From Hippophae tibetana (lineage: Eukaryota > Streptophyta > Magnoliopsida > Rosales > Elaeagnaceae), in NCBI GenBank assembly GCA_037013495.1, contig CM072810.1:58142843-58206842 (forward strand): 64,000 bases of DNA, given 5' to 3'. Position 1 is the stretch's first letter; each line of letters begins with the position of its first letter. The notes below the pieces were generated by a model. The model was given only the letters and a program-made list of their open reading frames with translations. It ran no database searches and was not told the origin of the DNA. The translations under genes were made by a program, and so were the position numbers. This document shows, one piece after another, positions 1 to 12,284 of the stretch.

Positions 1-930
1 GTATTATTTTTATGCTTTTTTTCTTCACGGATGGATTATGCACATTACACAACTAAATAGCCATATTAAGGTTGCATTAGGTTTAGGGTTTTGTTCCGTA
101 TAATAGAAAACAGTAGGCTTATGATGGAGGATGATTTGATAACTTTAGTGAAATTACTTTTTAGAAATATTGTTGCTTTTATTCCTGTGGTTCTTGATTG
201 AATGCTCCAATTCGACATATCAAAAGGAGTGATCATTTTTTTTGGCATCAGAAGGTTGGGGTATTATGGACTTGTTGATGTTGTTTTCGTCTGTGTATTT
301 CGTTTCGTATTTATTTTTGAAACCATAGTCTCTTCTTCTTGATCTTTATTTCTATGTTCGATCAATCTTTGTTCTTCATAAATAAAAGAGTAGGAAAAAG
401 AAGATGGGTTGTACTCTTCACAATATTAAAAAAAGAAAATTTGAGAAATAAGAGTTCCAACTTTAAACGGCCATAACTTTTGACTCGTATATCGAAATTA
501 CTATTATAATATATCAAGTTAGAGCATGTAACGATTCCTATAATCTCAGCTATGTGGCAGAAGAACCTCATTTTTTGAACAAAAATTCTCTTTTTACATC
601 ACTTACCGAGGCCTTAATGTTTTTGTTCCATATAGACCCTTTTGTTTTGCTTTGGATTTTTTTGAATACAACTATTACGAATATTGAGGTGCCGACGAAA
701 AGTGTGTTTAAAAATATTTTAAATATCTAATAATTATTCTTATGACAATACAAATATACACATTACGCTTCACAATTTATTTTTTGGAACCTAAATTTGA
801 AATATTAATTTTCGAAGCCATTTACGTATAGCGATTTTCTATTTTGGAGAATTGTTAAATTTAATGTATTATTTTTATGCTTTTTTTCTTCACGGATGGA
901 TTATGCACATTACACAACTAAATAGCCATA
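1..930. repeat. Left-edge partial unit plus short monomer M0
   Basis: Positions 1-65 are the tail of a monomer cut by the window edge. M0 (66-930) is the shortest period, 865 bp. In the AT-rich patch it reads straight from 'ttttaaatat' to 'ctaataatt' near 721-730. Other copies have nine more bases there ('tttcaatat'), and the missing segment is flanked by 'atat' on both sides, as expected of slippage. M0 shares 'cagtaggctt' and the 'ggcatcagaagg' variant with M4 and M7. Confidence 0.9.
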
Positions 931-1803
931 TTAAGGTTGCATTAGGTTTAGGGTTTTGTTCCGTATAATAGAAAACAGTAGCCTTATGATGGAGGATGAT
1001 TTGATAACTTTAGTGAAATTACTTTTTAGAAATATTGTTGCTTTTATTCCTGTGGTTCTTGATTGAATGCTCCAATTCGACATATCAAAAGGAGTGATCA
1101 TCTTTTTTGGCATCACAAGGTTGGGGTATTACGGAAATGTTGATGTTGTTTTCGTCTGTGTATTTCGTTTCATATTTATTTTGGAAACCATAGACTCTTC
1201 TTCTTGATCTTTATTTCTATGTTCGATCAATCTTTGTTCTTCATAAATAAAAGAGTAGGAAAAAGAAGATGGGTTATACTCTTGACAATATTAAAAAAAG
1301 AAAATTTGAGAAATAAGAGTTCCAACTTTAAACGGCCATAACTTTTGACTCGTATATCGAAATTACTATTATAATATATCAAGTTAGAGCATGTAACGAT
1401 TCCTATAATCTCAGCTATATGGCAGAAGAACCTCATTTTTAACAAAAATCTCTTTACAGTCCGTACCCCTAATTTTTCCAGTAATAGACCTTGCATTCAA
1501 AAAAATTTGTTTTGCTTTGGATTTTTTTGAATGCAACTATTACGAATATTGGGGTACGGACGAAAAGTGTGTTTAAAAATATTTTAAATATTTTCAATAT
1601 CTAATAATTATTCTCATGACAATAAAATATACACATTACGCTTCACAATTTATTTTTTGGAACCTAAATTTGAAAGATTAATTTTCGAAGCCATTTATGT
1701 ATAGCGATTTTCTATTTTGGAGAATTGTTAAATTTAATGTATTGTTTTTATGCTTTTTTTCTTCACGGATGGATTATGCACATTACACACCTAAATAGCC
1801 ATA
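931..1803. repeat. Aberrant monomer M1 carrying a foldback
   Basis: M1 keeps the standard frame of the unit on both sides but is strongly rearranged at about 1438-1561. It has small losses in the 'gaacaaaaattctcttttt' stretch (1438-1458). After these comes a patchwork in which canonical fragments such as 'ttcca..tagacc' remain, but intervening bases have been replaced by the reverse complement of the region downstream. Another small loss is at about 1621-1630 ('aataaaatatac' instead of 'aatacaaatatac'). It shares 'ttttggaaacc' with M2 and M5. No other copy in the window shows this rearrangement. Confidence 0.9.
1459..1561. repeat. Inverted repeat (foldback) inside M1
   Basis: The left arm is 1459-1506, the loop is 1507-1520 (14 nt, ttgttttgctttgg) and the right arm is 1521-1561. 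Three blocks pair exactly: 1459-1469 (gtccgtacccc) with 1551-1561 (ggggtacggac); 1481-1487 (gtaatag) with 1537-1543 (ctattac); and 1491-1506 (ttgcattcaaaaaaat) with 1521-1536. That makes 34 pairs, separated by an 11/7-nt internal loop and a 3-nt bulge. In the other monomers the left-arm region reads 'cacctaccgaggycttaatg...' and does not pair this way. The right arm also carries three substitutions relative to the standard 'gaggtgccgac', and these match the left arm. Confidence 0.9.
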
Positions 1804-4800
1804 TTAAGGTTGCATTAGGTTTAGAGTTTTGTTCCGTATAATAGAAAACAGTAGCCTTATGATGGAGGATGATTTGATAACTTTAGTGAAATTACTTTTT
1901 AGAAATATTGTTGCTTTTATTCCTGTGGTTCTTGATTGAATGCTCCAATTCGACATAACAAAAGGAGTGATCATCTTTTTTGGCGTCACAAGGTTGGGGT
2001 ATTATGGACTTGTTGATGTTGTTTTCGTCTGTGTATTTCGTTTCGTATTTATTTTGGAAACCATAGTCTCTTCTTCTTGATCTTTATTTCTATGTTCGAT
2101 CAATCTTTGTTCTTCATAAATAAAAGAGTAGGAAAAAGAAGATGGGTTATACTCTTCACAATATTAAAAAAAGAAAAATTTGAGAAATAAGAGTTCCAAC
2201 TTTAAACGGCCATAGCTTTTGACTCGTATATCGAAATTACTATTATAATATATCAAGTTAGAGCATGTAACGATTCCTATAATCTCAGCTATATGGCAGA
2301 AGAACCTCATTTTTTGAACAAAAATTCTCCTTTTACATCACCTACCGAGGCCTTAATGTTTTTGTTCCATATAGACCCTTTTGTTTTGCTTTGGATTTTT
2401 TTGAATGCAACTATTACGAATATTGAGGTGCCGACGAAAGTGTGTTTAAAAATATTTTAAATATTTTCAATATCTAATAATTATTCTCATGACAATACAA
2501 ATATACTCATTACGCTTCACAATTTATTTTTTGGAACCTAAATTTGAAAGATTAATTTTCGAAACCATTTATGTATAGCGATTTCTATTTCGGAGAATTG
2601 GTAAATTTAATGTATTATTTTTATGCTTTTTTTCTTCACGGATGGATTATGCACATTACACAACTAAATAGCCATATTAAGGTTGCATTAGGTTTAGGGT
2701 TTTGTTCCGTATAATAGAAAACAATAGCCTTATGATGGAGGATGATTTGATAACTTTAGTGAAATTACTTTTTAGAAATATTGTTGCTTTTATTCCTGTG
2801 GTTCTTGATTGAATGCTACAATTCGACATTCCAAAAGGAGTGATCATCTTTTTTTGCATCACAAGTTTGGGGTATTATGGACTTGTTGATGTTGTTTCGT
2901 CTGTGTATTTCGTTTCGTATTTATTTTTGAAACCATAGTCTCTTCTTCTTGATCTTTATTTCTATGTTCGATCAATCTTTGTTCTTCATAAATAAAAGAG
3001 TAGGAAAAAGAAGATGGGTTATACTCTTGACAATATTAAAAAAAGAAAATTTATGAAATAAGAGTTCCAACTTTAAACGGCCATAACTTTTGACTCGTAT
3101 ATCGAAATTACTATTATAATATATCAAGTTAGAGCATGTAACGATTCCTATAATCTCAGCTATGTGGCAGAAGAACCTAATTTTTTGAACAAAAATTCTC
3201 TTTTTACATCACCTACCGTGGTCTTAATGATTTTGTTCCATATAGACCCTTTTGTTTTGCTTTGGATTTTTTTGAATGCAACTATTACGAATATTGAGGT
3301 GCCGACGAAAAGTGTGTTTAAAAATATTTTAAATATTTTCAATATCTAATAATTATTCTTATGACAATACAAATATACTCATTACGCTTCACAATTTATT
3401 TTTTGGAACCTAAATTGAAAGATTAATTTTCGAAGCCATTTATGTATAGCGATTTTCTATTTTGGAGAATTGTTAAATTTAATGTATTATTTTTATGCTT
3501 TTTTTCTTCACGGATGGATTATGCACATTACACAACTAAATAGCCATATTAAGGTTGCATTAGGTTTAGGGTTTTGTTCCGTATAATAGAAAACAGTAGG
3601 CTTATGATGGAGGATGATTTGATAACTTTAGTGAAATTACTTTTTAGAAATATTGTTGCTTTTATTCCTGTGGTTCTTGATTGAATGCTCCAATTCGACA
3701 TATCAAAAGGAGTGATCATTTTTTTTGGCATCAGAAGGTTGGGGTATTATGGACTTGTTGATGTTGTTTTCGTCTGTGTATTTCGTTTCGTATTTATTTT
3801 TGAAACCATAGTCTCTTCTTCTTGATCTTTATTTCTATGTTCGATCAATCTTTGTTCTTCATAAATAAAAGAGTAGGAAAAAGAAGATGGGTTATACTCT
3901 TCACGATATTAAAAAAAGAAAATTTGAGAAATAAGAGTTCCAACTTTAACGGGCCATAACTTTTGACTCGTATATCTAAATTACTATTATAATATATCAA
4001 GTTAGAGCTTGTAACGATTCCTCTAATCTCAGCTATGTGGCAGAAGAACCTCATTTTTTGAACAAAAATTCTCCTTTTACATCACCTACCGAGGTCTTAA
4101 TGATTTTGTTCCATATAGACCCTTTTGTTTTGCTTTGGATTTTTTTGAATGCAACTATTACGAATATTGAGGTGCCGACGAAAAGTGTGTTTAAAAATAT
4201 TTTAAATATTTTCAATATCTAATAATTATTCTCATGACAATACAAATATACTCATTACGCTTCACAATTTATTTTTTGGAACCTAAATTTGAAAGATTAA
4301 TTTTCGAAGCCATTTATGTATAGCGATTTTCTATTTTGGAGAATTGTTAAATTTAATGTATTATTTTTATGCTTTTTTTCTTCACGGATGGATTATGCAC
4401 ATTACACAACTAAATAGCCATATTAAGGTTGCATTAGGTTTAGGGTTTTGTTCCGTATAATAGAAAACAGTAGCCTTATGATGGAGGATGATTTGATAAC
4501 TTTAGTGAAATTACTTTTTAGAAATATTGTTGCTTTTATTCCTGTGGTTCTTGATTGAATGCTCCAATTCGACATAACAAAAGGAGTGATCATCTTTTTT
4601 GGCGTCACAAGGTTGGGGTATTATGGACTTGTTGATGTTGTTTTCGTCTGTGTATTTCGTTTCGTATTTATTTTGGAAACCATAGTCTCTTCTTCTTGAT
4701 CTTTATTTCTATGTTCGATCAATCTTTGTTCTTCATAAATAAAAGAGTAGGAAAAAGAAGATGGGTTATACTCTTCACAATATTAAAAAAAGAAAATTTG

Positions 4801-7046
4801 AGAAATAAGAGTTCCAACTTTAAACGGCCATAACTTTTGACTCGTATATCGAAATTACTATTATAATATATCAAGTTAGAGCATGTAACGATTCCTATAA
4901 TCTCAGCTATATGGCAGAAGAACCTCATTTTTTGAACAAAAATTCTCCTTTTACATCACCTACCGAGGCCTTAATGTTTTTGTTCCATATAGACCCTTTT
5001 GTTTTGCTTTGGATTTTTTTGAATGCAACTATTACGAATATTGAGGTGCCGACGAAAGAAGTGGTTGTTTAAAAATATTTTAAATATTTTCAATATCTAA
5101 TAATTATTCTCATGACAATACAAATATACTCATTACGCTTCACAATTTATTTTTTGGAACCTAAATTTGAAAGATTAATTTTCGAAACCATTTATGTATA
5201 GCGATTTTCTATTTCGGAGAATTGGTAAATTTAATGTATTATTTTTATGCTTTTTTTCTTCACGGATGGATTATGCACATTACACAACTAAATAGCCATA
5301 TTAAGATTGCATTAGGTTTAGGGTTTTGTTCCGTATAATAGAAAACAATAGCCTTATGATGGAGGATGATTTGATAACTTTAGTGAAATTACTTTTTAGA
5401 AATATTGTTGCTTTTATTCCTGTGGTTCTTGATTGAATGCTACAATTCGACATTCCAAAAGGAGTGATCATCTTTTTTTGCATCACAAGTTTGGGGTATT
5501 ATGGACTTGTTGATGTTGTTTCGTCTGTGTATTTCGTTTCGTATTTATTTTGAAACCATAGTCTCTTCTTCTTGATCTTTATTTCTATGTTCGATCAATC
5601 TTTGTTCTTCATAAATAAAAGAGTAGGAAAAAGAAGATGGGTTATACTCTTGACAATATTAAAAAAAGAAAATTTATGAAATAAGAGTTCCAACTTTAAA
5701 CGGCCATAACTTTTGACTCGTATATCGAAATTACTATTATAATATATCAAGTTAGAGCATGTAACGATTCCTATAATCTCAGCTATGTGGCAGAAGAACC
5801 TAATTTTTTGAACAAAAATTCTCTTTTTACATCACCTACCGTGGTCTTAATGATTTTGTTCCATATAGACCCTTTTGTTTTGCTTTGGATTTTTTTGAAT
5901 GCAACTATTACGAATATTGAGGTGCCGACGAAAAGTGTGTTTAAAAATATTTTAAATATTTTCAATATCTAATAATTATTCTTATGACAATACAAATATA
6001 CTCATTACGCTTCACAATTTATTTTTTGGAACCTAAATTTGAAAGATTAATTTTCGAAGCCATTTATGTATAGCGATTTTCTATTTTGGAGAATTGTTAA
6101 ATTTAATGTATTATTTTTATGCTTTTTTTCTTCACGGATGGATTATGCACATTACACAACTAAATAGCCATATTAAGGTTGCATTAGGTTTAGGGTTTTG
6201 TTCCGTATAATAGAAAACAGTAGGCTTATGATGGAGGATGATTTGATAACTTTAGTGAAATTACTTTTTAGAAATATTGTTGCTTTTATTCCTGTGGTTC
6301 TTGATTGAATGCTCCAATTCGACATATCAAAAGGAGTGATCATTTTTTTTGGCATCAGAAGGTTGGGGTATTATGGACTTGTTGATGTTGTTTTCGTCTG
6401 TGTATTTCGTTTCGTATTTATTTTTGAAACCATAGTCTCTTCTTCTTGATCTTTATTTCTATGTTCGATCAATCTTTGTTCTTCATAAATAAAAGAGTAG
6501 GAAAAAGAAGATGGGTTATACTCTTCACGATATTAAAAAAAGAAAATTTGAGAAATAAGAGTTCCAACTTTAACGGGCCATAACTTTTGACTCGTATATC
6601 TAAATTACTATTATAATATATCAAGTTAGAGCTTGTAACGATTCCTGTAATCTCAGCTATGTGGCAGAAGAACCTCATTTTTTGAACAAAAATTCTCATT
6701 TTACATCACCTACCGAGGTCTTAATGATTTTGTTCCATATAGACCCTTTTGTTTTGCTTTGGATTTTTTTGAATGCAACTATTACGAATATTGAGGTGCC
6801 GACGAAAAGTGTGTTTAAAAATATTTTAAATATTTTCAATATCTAATAATTATTCTCATGACAATACAAATATACTCATTACGCTTCACAATTTATTTTT
6901 TGGAACCTAAATTTGAAAGATTAATTTTCGAAGCCATTTATGTATAGCGATTTTCTATTTTGGAGAATTGTTAAATTTAATGTATTATTTTTATGCTTTT
7001 TTTCTTCACGGATGGATTATGCACATTACACAACTAAATAGCCATA
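1804..7046. repeat. Trimeric higher-order repeat, two copies (~2.62 kb)
   Basis: M2-M3-M4 (1804-4422) and M5-M6-M7 (4423-7046) pair off position by position. M2 and M5 share 'cataacaaaagg', 'ggcgtcacaagg', 'ttttggaaacc' and 'atttcggagaattgg'. M3 and M6 share 'caatagcc', the ctacaattcgacattcc block and 'aatttatgaaat'. M4 and M7 share 'cagtaggctt', 'tttaacgggcc' and 'gattttgttcc'. Periods are 2619 and 2624 bp. M0 resembles M4 and M7, so a decayed copy may precede. Confidence 0.9.
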
Positions 7047-10000
7047 TTAAGGTTGCATTAGGTTTAGGGTTTTGTTCCGTATAATAGAAAACAGTAGCCT
7101 TATGATGGAGGATGATTTGATAACTTTAGTGAAATTACTTTTTAGAAATATTGTTGCTTTTATTCCTGTGGTTCTTGATTGAATGCTCCAATTCGACATA
7201 TCAAAAGGAGTGATCATCTTTTTTGGCATCACAAGGTTGGGGTATTATGGACTTGTTAATGTTGTTTTCGTCTGTGTATTTCGTTTCGTATTTATTTTTG
7301 AAACCATAGTCTCTTCTTCTTGATTTTTATTTCTATGTTCGATCAATCTTTCTTCTTCATAAATAAAAGAGTAGGAAAAAGAAGATGAGTTATACTCTTC
7401 ACAATATTAGAAGAAGAAAATTTGAGAAATAAGAGTTCCAACTTTAAACGGCCATAACTTTTGACTCGTATATCTAAATTACTATTTTAATATATCAAGT
7501 TAGAGCATGTAACGATTCCTATAATCTCAGCTATGTGGCAGAAGAACCTCATTTTTTGAACAAAAATTCTCTTTTTACATCACCTACCGAGGCCTTAATG
7601 TTTTTGTTCCATATAGACCCTTTTGTTTTGCTTTGGATTGTTTTGAATGCAACTATTACGAATATTGAGGTGCCAACAAAAAGTGTGTTTAAAAATATTC
7701 TAAATATTTTCAATATCTAATAATTATTCTAATGACAATACAAATATACTCATTACGCTTCACAATTTATTTTTTTGGAACATACATTTGAAAGATTAAA
7801 TTTCAAAGCCGTTTATGTTTAGCGATTTTCTTTTTTAGTTAATTGTTAAATTTAATGTATTATTTTTATGCTTTTTTTCTTCACGGATGGATTATGCACA
7901 TTACACAACTAAATAGCCATATTAAGGTTGCATTAGGTTTAGGGTTTTGTTCCGTAAATAGAAAACAGTAGCCTTATGATGGAGGATGATTTGATAGCTT
8001 TAGTGAAATTACTTTTTAGAAATATTGTTGCTTTTATTCCTGTGGTTCTTGATTGAATGCTACAATTCGACATTCCAAAAGGAGTGATCATCTTTTTTTG
8101 CATCACAAGTTTGGGGTATTATGGACTTGTTGATGTTGTTTCGTCTGTGTATTTCGTTTCGTATTTATTTTTGAAACCATAGTCTCTTCTTCTTGATCTT
8201 TATTTCTATGTTCGATCAATCTTTGTTCTTCATAAATAAAAGAGTAGGAAAAAGAAGATGGGTTATACTCTTGACAATATTAAAAAAAGAAAATTTGAGA
8301 AATAAGAGTTCCAACTTTAAACGGCCATAACTTTTGACTCGTATATCGAAATTACTATTATAATATATCAAGTTAGAGCATGTAACGATTCCTATAATCT
8401 CAGCTATGTGGCAGAAGAACCTCATTTTTTGAACAAAAATTCTCTTTTTACATCACCTACCGAGGCCTTAATGTTTTTGTTCCATATAGACCCTTTTGTT
8501 TTGCTTTGGATTTTTTTGAATGTAACTATTACGAATATTGAGGTGCCGACGAAAAGTGTGTTTAAAAATATTTTAAATATTTTCAATATCTAATAATTAT
8601 TCTTATGACAATACAAATATACTCATTACGCTTCACAATTTATTTTTTGGAACCTAAATTTGAAAGATTAATTTTCGAAGCCATTTATGTATAGCGATTT
8701 TCTATTTTGGAGAATTGTTAAATTTAATGTATTATTTTTATGCTTTTTTTCTTCACGGATGGATTATGCACATTACACAACTAAATAGCCATATTAAGGT
8801 TGCATTAGGTTTTGGGTTTTGTTCCGTATAATAGAAAACAGTAGCCTTATGATGGAGGATGATTTGATAACTTTAGTGAAATTATTTTTAGAAATATTGT
8901 TGCTTTTATTCCTGTGGTTCTTGATTGAATGCTCCAATTCAACATATCAAATGGAGTGATCATCTTTTTTGGCATCACAAGGTTGGGGTATTATGGACTT
9001 GTTGATGTTGTTTTCGTCTGTGTATTTCGTTTCGTATTTATTTTTGAAACCATAGTCTCTTCTTCTTGATCTTTATTTCTACGTTCGATCAATATTTGTT
9101 CTTCATAAATAAAAGAGTAGGAAAAATAAGATGGGTTATACTCTTCACAATATTAAAAAAAGAAAATTTGAGAAATAAGAGTTCCAACTTTAACCGGCCA
9201 TAACTTTTGACTCGTATATCGAAATTACTATTTTAATATATCAAGTTAGAGCTTGTAACGATCCCTATAATCTTAGGTATGTGGGAGAAGGACCTCATTT
9301 GTTGAACAAAAATTCTCCTTTTACATCACCTACCGAGGCCTTAATGTTTTTGTTCCATATAGACCCTTTTGTTTTGCTTTGGATTTTTTTCAATGCACCT
9401 ATTACGAATATTGAGGTGCCGACGAAAAGTGTGTTTAAAATATTCTAAATATTTTCAATATCTAATAATTATTCTCATGATAATACAAATATACTCATTA
9501 CGCTTCACAATTTATTTTTTGGAACATAAATTTGAAAGATTAATTTTCGAAGCCATATATATATTGCGATTTTGTATTTTGGAGAATTGTTAAATTTAAT
9601 GTATTATTTTTATGCTTTTTTTCTTCACGGATGGATTATGCACATTACACAACTAAATAGCCATATTAAGGTTGCATTAGGTTTAGGGTTTTGTTCCGTA
9701 AATAGAAAACAGTAGCCTTATGATGGAGGATGATTTGATAGCTTTAGTGAAATTACTTTTTAGAAATATTGTTGCTTTTATTCTTGTGGTTCTTGATTGA
9801 ATGCTCCAATTCGACATATCAAAAGGAGTGATCATCTTTTTTGGCATCAGAAGGTTGGGGTATTATGGACTTGTTGATGTTGTTTTCGTCTGTGTATTTC
9901 GTTTCGTATTTATTTTTGAAACCATAGTCTCTTCTTCTTTATCTTTATTTCTATGTTCGATCAATCTTTGTTCTTCATAAATAAAAGAGTAGGAAAAAGA

Positions 10001-12284
10001 AGATGGGTTATACTCTTCACGATATTAAAAAAGAAAATTTGAGAAATAAGAGTTCCAACTTTAAACGGCCATAACTTTTGACTCGTATATCTAAATTACT
10101 ATTATAATATATCAAGTTAGAACTTGTAACGATTCCTATAATCTCAGCTATGTGGCAGAAGAACCTCATTTTTTGAACAAAAATTCTCCTTTTACATCAC
10201 CTACCGAGGTCTTAATGTTTTTGTTCCATATAGACCCTTTTGTTTTGCTTTGGATTTTTTTGAATGCAACTATTACTAATATTGTGGTGCCGACGAAAAG
10301 TGTGTTTAAAAATATTTTAAATATTTTCAATATCTAATAATTATTCTCATGACAATACAAATATACTCATTACGCTTCACAATTTATTTTTTGGAACATA
10401 AATTTGAAAGATTAATTTTCGAAGCCATTTATGTATAGCGATTTTGTATTTTGGAGAATTGTTAAATTTAATGTATTATTTTTATTCTTTTTTTCTTCAC
10501 GGATGGATTATGCACATTACACAACTAAATAGCCATATTAAGGTTGCATTAGGTTTAGGGTTTTGTTCCGTAAATAGAAAACAGTAGCCTTATGATGGAG
10601 GATGATTTGATAGCTTTAGTGAAATTACTTTTTAGAAATATTGTTGCTTTTATTCCTGTGGTTCTTGATTGAATGCTCCAATTCGACATATCAAAAGGAG
10701 TGATCATCTTTTTTGGCATCAGAAGGTTGGGGTATTATGGACTTGTTGATGTTGTTTTCGTCTGTGTATTTCGTTTCGTATTTATTTTTGAAACCATAGT
10801 CTCTTCTTCTTTATCTTTATTTCTATGTTCGATCAATCTTTGTTCTTCATAAATAAAAGAGTAGGAAAAAGAAGATGGGTTATACTCTTCACGATATTAA
10901 AAAAGAAAATTTGAGAAATAAGAGTTCCAACTTTAAACGGCCATAACTTTTGACTCGTATATCTAAATTACTATTATAATATATCAAGTTAGAGCTTGTA
11001 ACGATTCCTATAATCTCAGCTATGTGGCAGAAGAACCTCATTTTTTGAACAAAAATTCTCCTTTTACATCACCTACCGAGGTCTTAATGTTTTTGTTCCA
11101 TATAGACCCTTTTGTTTTGCTTTGGATTTTTTTGAATGCAACTATTACGAATATTGAGGTGCCGACGAAAAGTGTGTTTAAAAATATTTTTAAATATTTT
11201 CAATATCTAATAATTATTCTCATGACAATACAAATATACTCATTACGCTTCACAATTTATTTTTTGGAACCTAAATTTGAAAGATTAATTTTCGAAGCCA
11301 TTTATGTATAGCGATTTTCTATTTTGGAGAATTGTTAAATTTAATGTATTATTTTTATGCTTTTTTTCTTCACGGATGGATTATGCACATTACACAACTA
11401 AATAGCCATATTAAGGTTGCATTAGGTTTAGGGTTTTGTTCCGTATAATAGAAAACAGTAGCCTTATGATGGAGGATGATTTGATAACTTTAGTGAAATT
11501 ACTTTTTAGAAATATTGTTGCTTTTATTCCTGTGGTTCTTGATTGAATGCTCCAATTCGACATATCAAAAGGAGTGATCATTTTTTTTGGCATCAGAAGG
11601 TTGGGGTATTATGGACATGTTGATGTTGTTTTCGTCTGTGTATTTCGTTTCGTATTTATTTTTGAAACCATAGTCTCTTCTTCTTGATCTTTATTTCTAT
11701 GTTCGATCAATCTTTGTTCTTCATAAATAAAAGAGTAGGAAAAAGAAGATGGGTTATACTCTTCACGATATTAAAAAAAGAAAATTTGAGAAATAAGAGT
11801 TTCAACTTTAAACGGCCATAACTTTTGACTCGTATATCTAAATTACTATTATAATATATCAAGTTAGAGCTTGTAACGATTCCTATAATCTCAGCTATGT
11901 GGCAGAAGAACCTCATTTTTTGAACAAAAATTCTCCTTTTACATCACCTACCGAGGTCTTAATGTTTTTGTTCCATATAGACCCTTTTGTTTTGCTTTGG
12001 ATTTTTTTGAATGCAACTATTACGAATATTGAGGTGCCGACGAAAAGTGTGTTTAAAAATATTTTAAATATTTTCAATATCTAATAATTATTCTCATGAC
12101 AATACAAATATACTCATTACGCTTCACAATTTATTTTTTGGAACCTAAATTTGAAAGATTAATTTTCGAAGCCATTTATATATAGCGATTTTCTATTTTG
12201 GAGAATTGTTAAATTTAATGTATTATTTTTATGCTTTTTTTCTTCACGGATGGATTATGCACATTACACAACTAAATAGCCATA
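7047..12284. repeat. Mixed monomers without a clear multimer (M8-M13)
   Basis: Six consecutive monomers of different variant classes. M8 has 'ttgttaatg', 'tttcttcttcat' and 'attagaagaag', related to M33, M35, M38 and M41 far downstream. M9 carries the ctacaattcgacattcc block. M10 carries the 'ttcaatgcacc' and 'catgataat' variants. M11 and M12 are near-duplicates (next entry). M13 shares 'gagtttcaac' with M16 and M19 and looks like a partial left member of the next trimer block. Confidence 0.85.
9666..11410. repeat. Adjacent duplicate monomers M11 and M12
   Basis: M11 (9666-10537) and M12 (10538-11410) share a combination not found together in neighbours: 'ccgtaaatag', 'gatagcttt', 'ggcatcagaagg', 'cttctttatcttt' and 'gatattaaaaaag' with one A fewer. 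They look like a recent one-monomer duplication. Differences are scattered single bases, for example 'attcttgtgg' in M11 against 'attcctgtgg' in M12. Confidence 0.85.

Noticed and set aside
9369-9593. + strand open frames starting MFCFGFFSMHLL in the 'ttcaatgcacc' class monomers
   Set aside because: These arise only where the 'taaaatattctaaat' deletion shifts frame across the AT-rich patch. The same coding-like content is not kept in other monomers.
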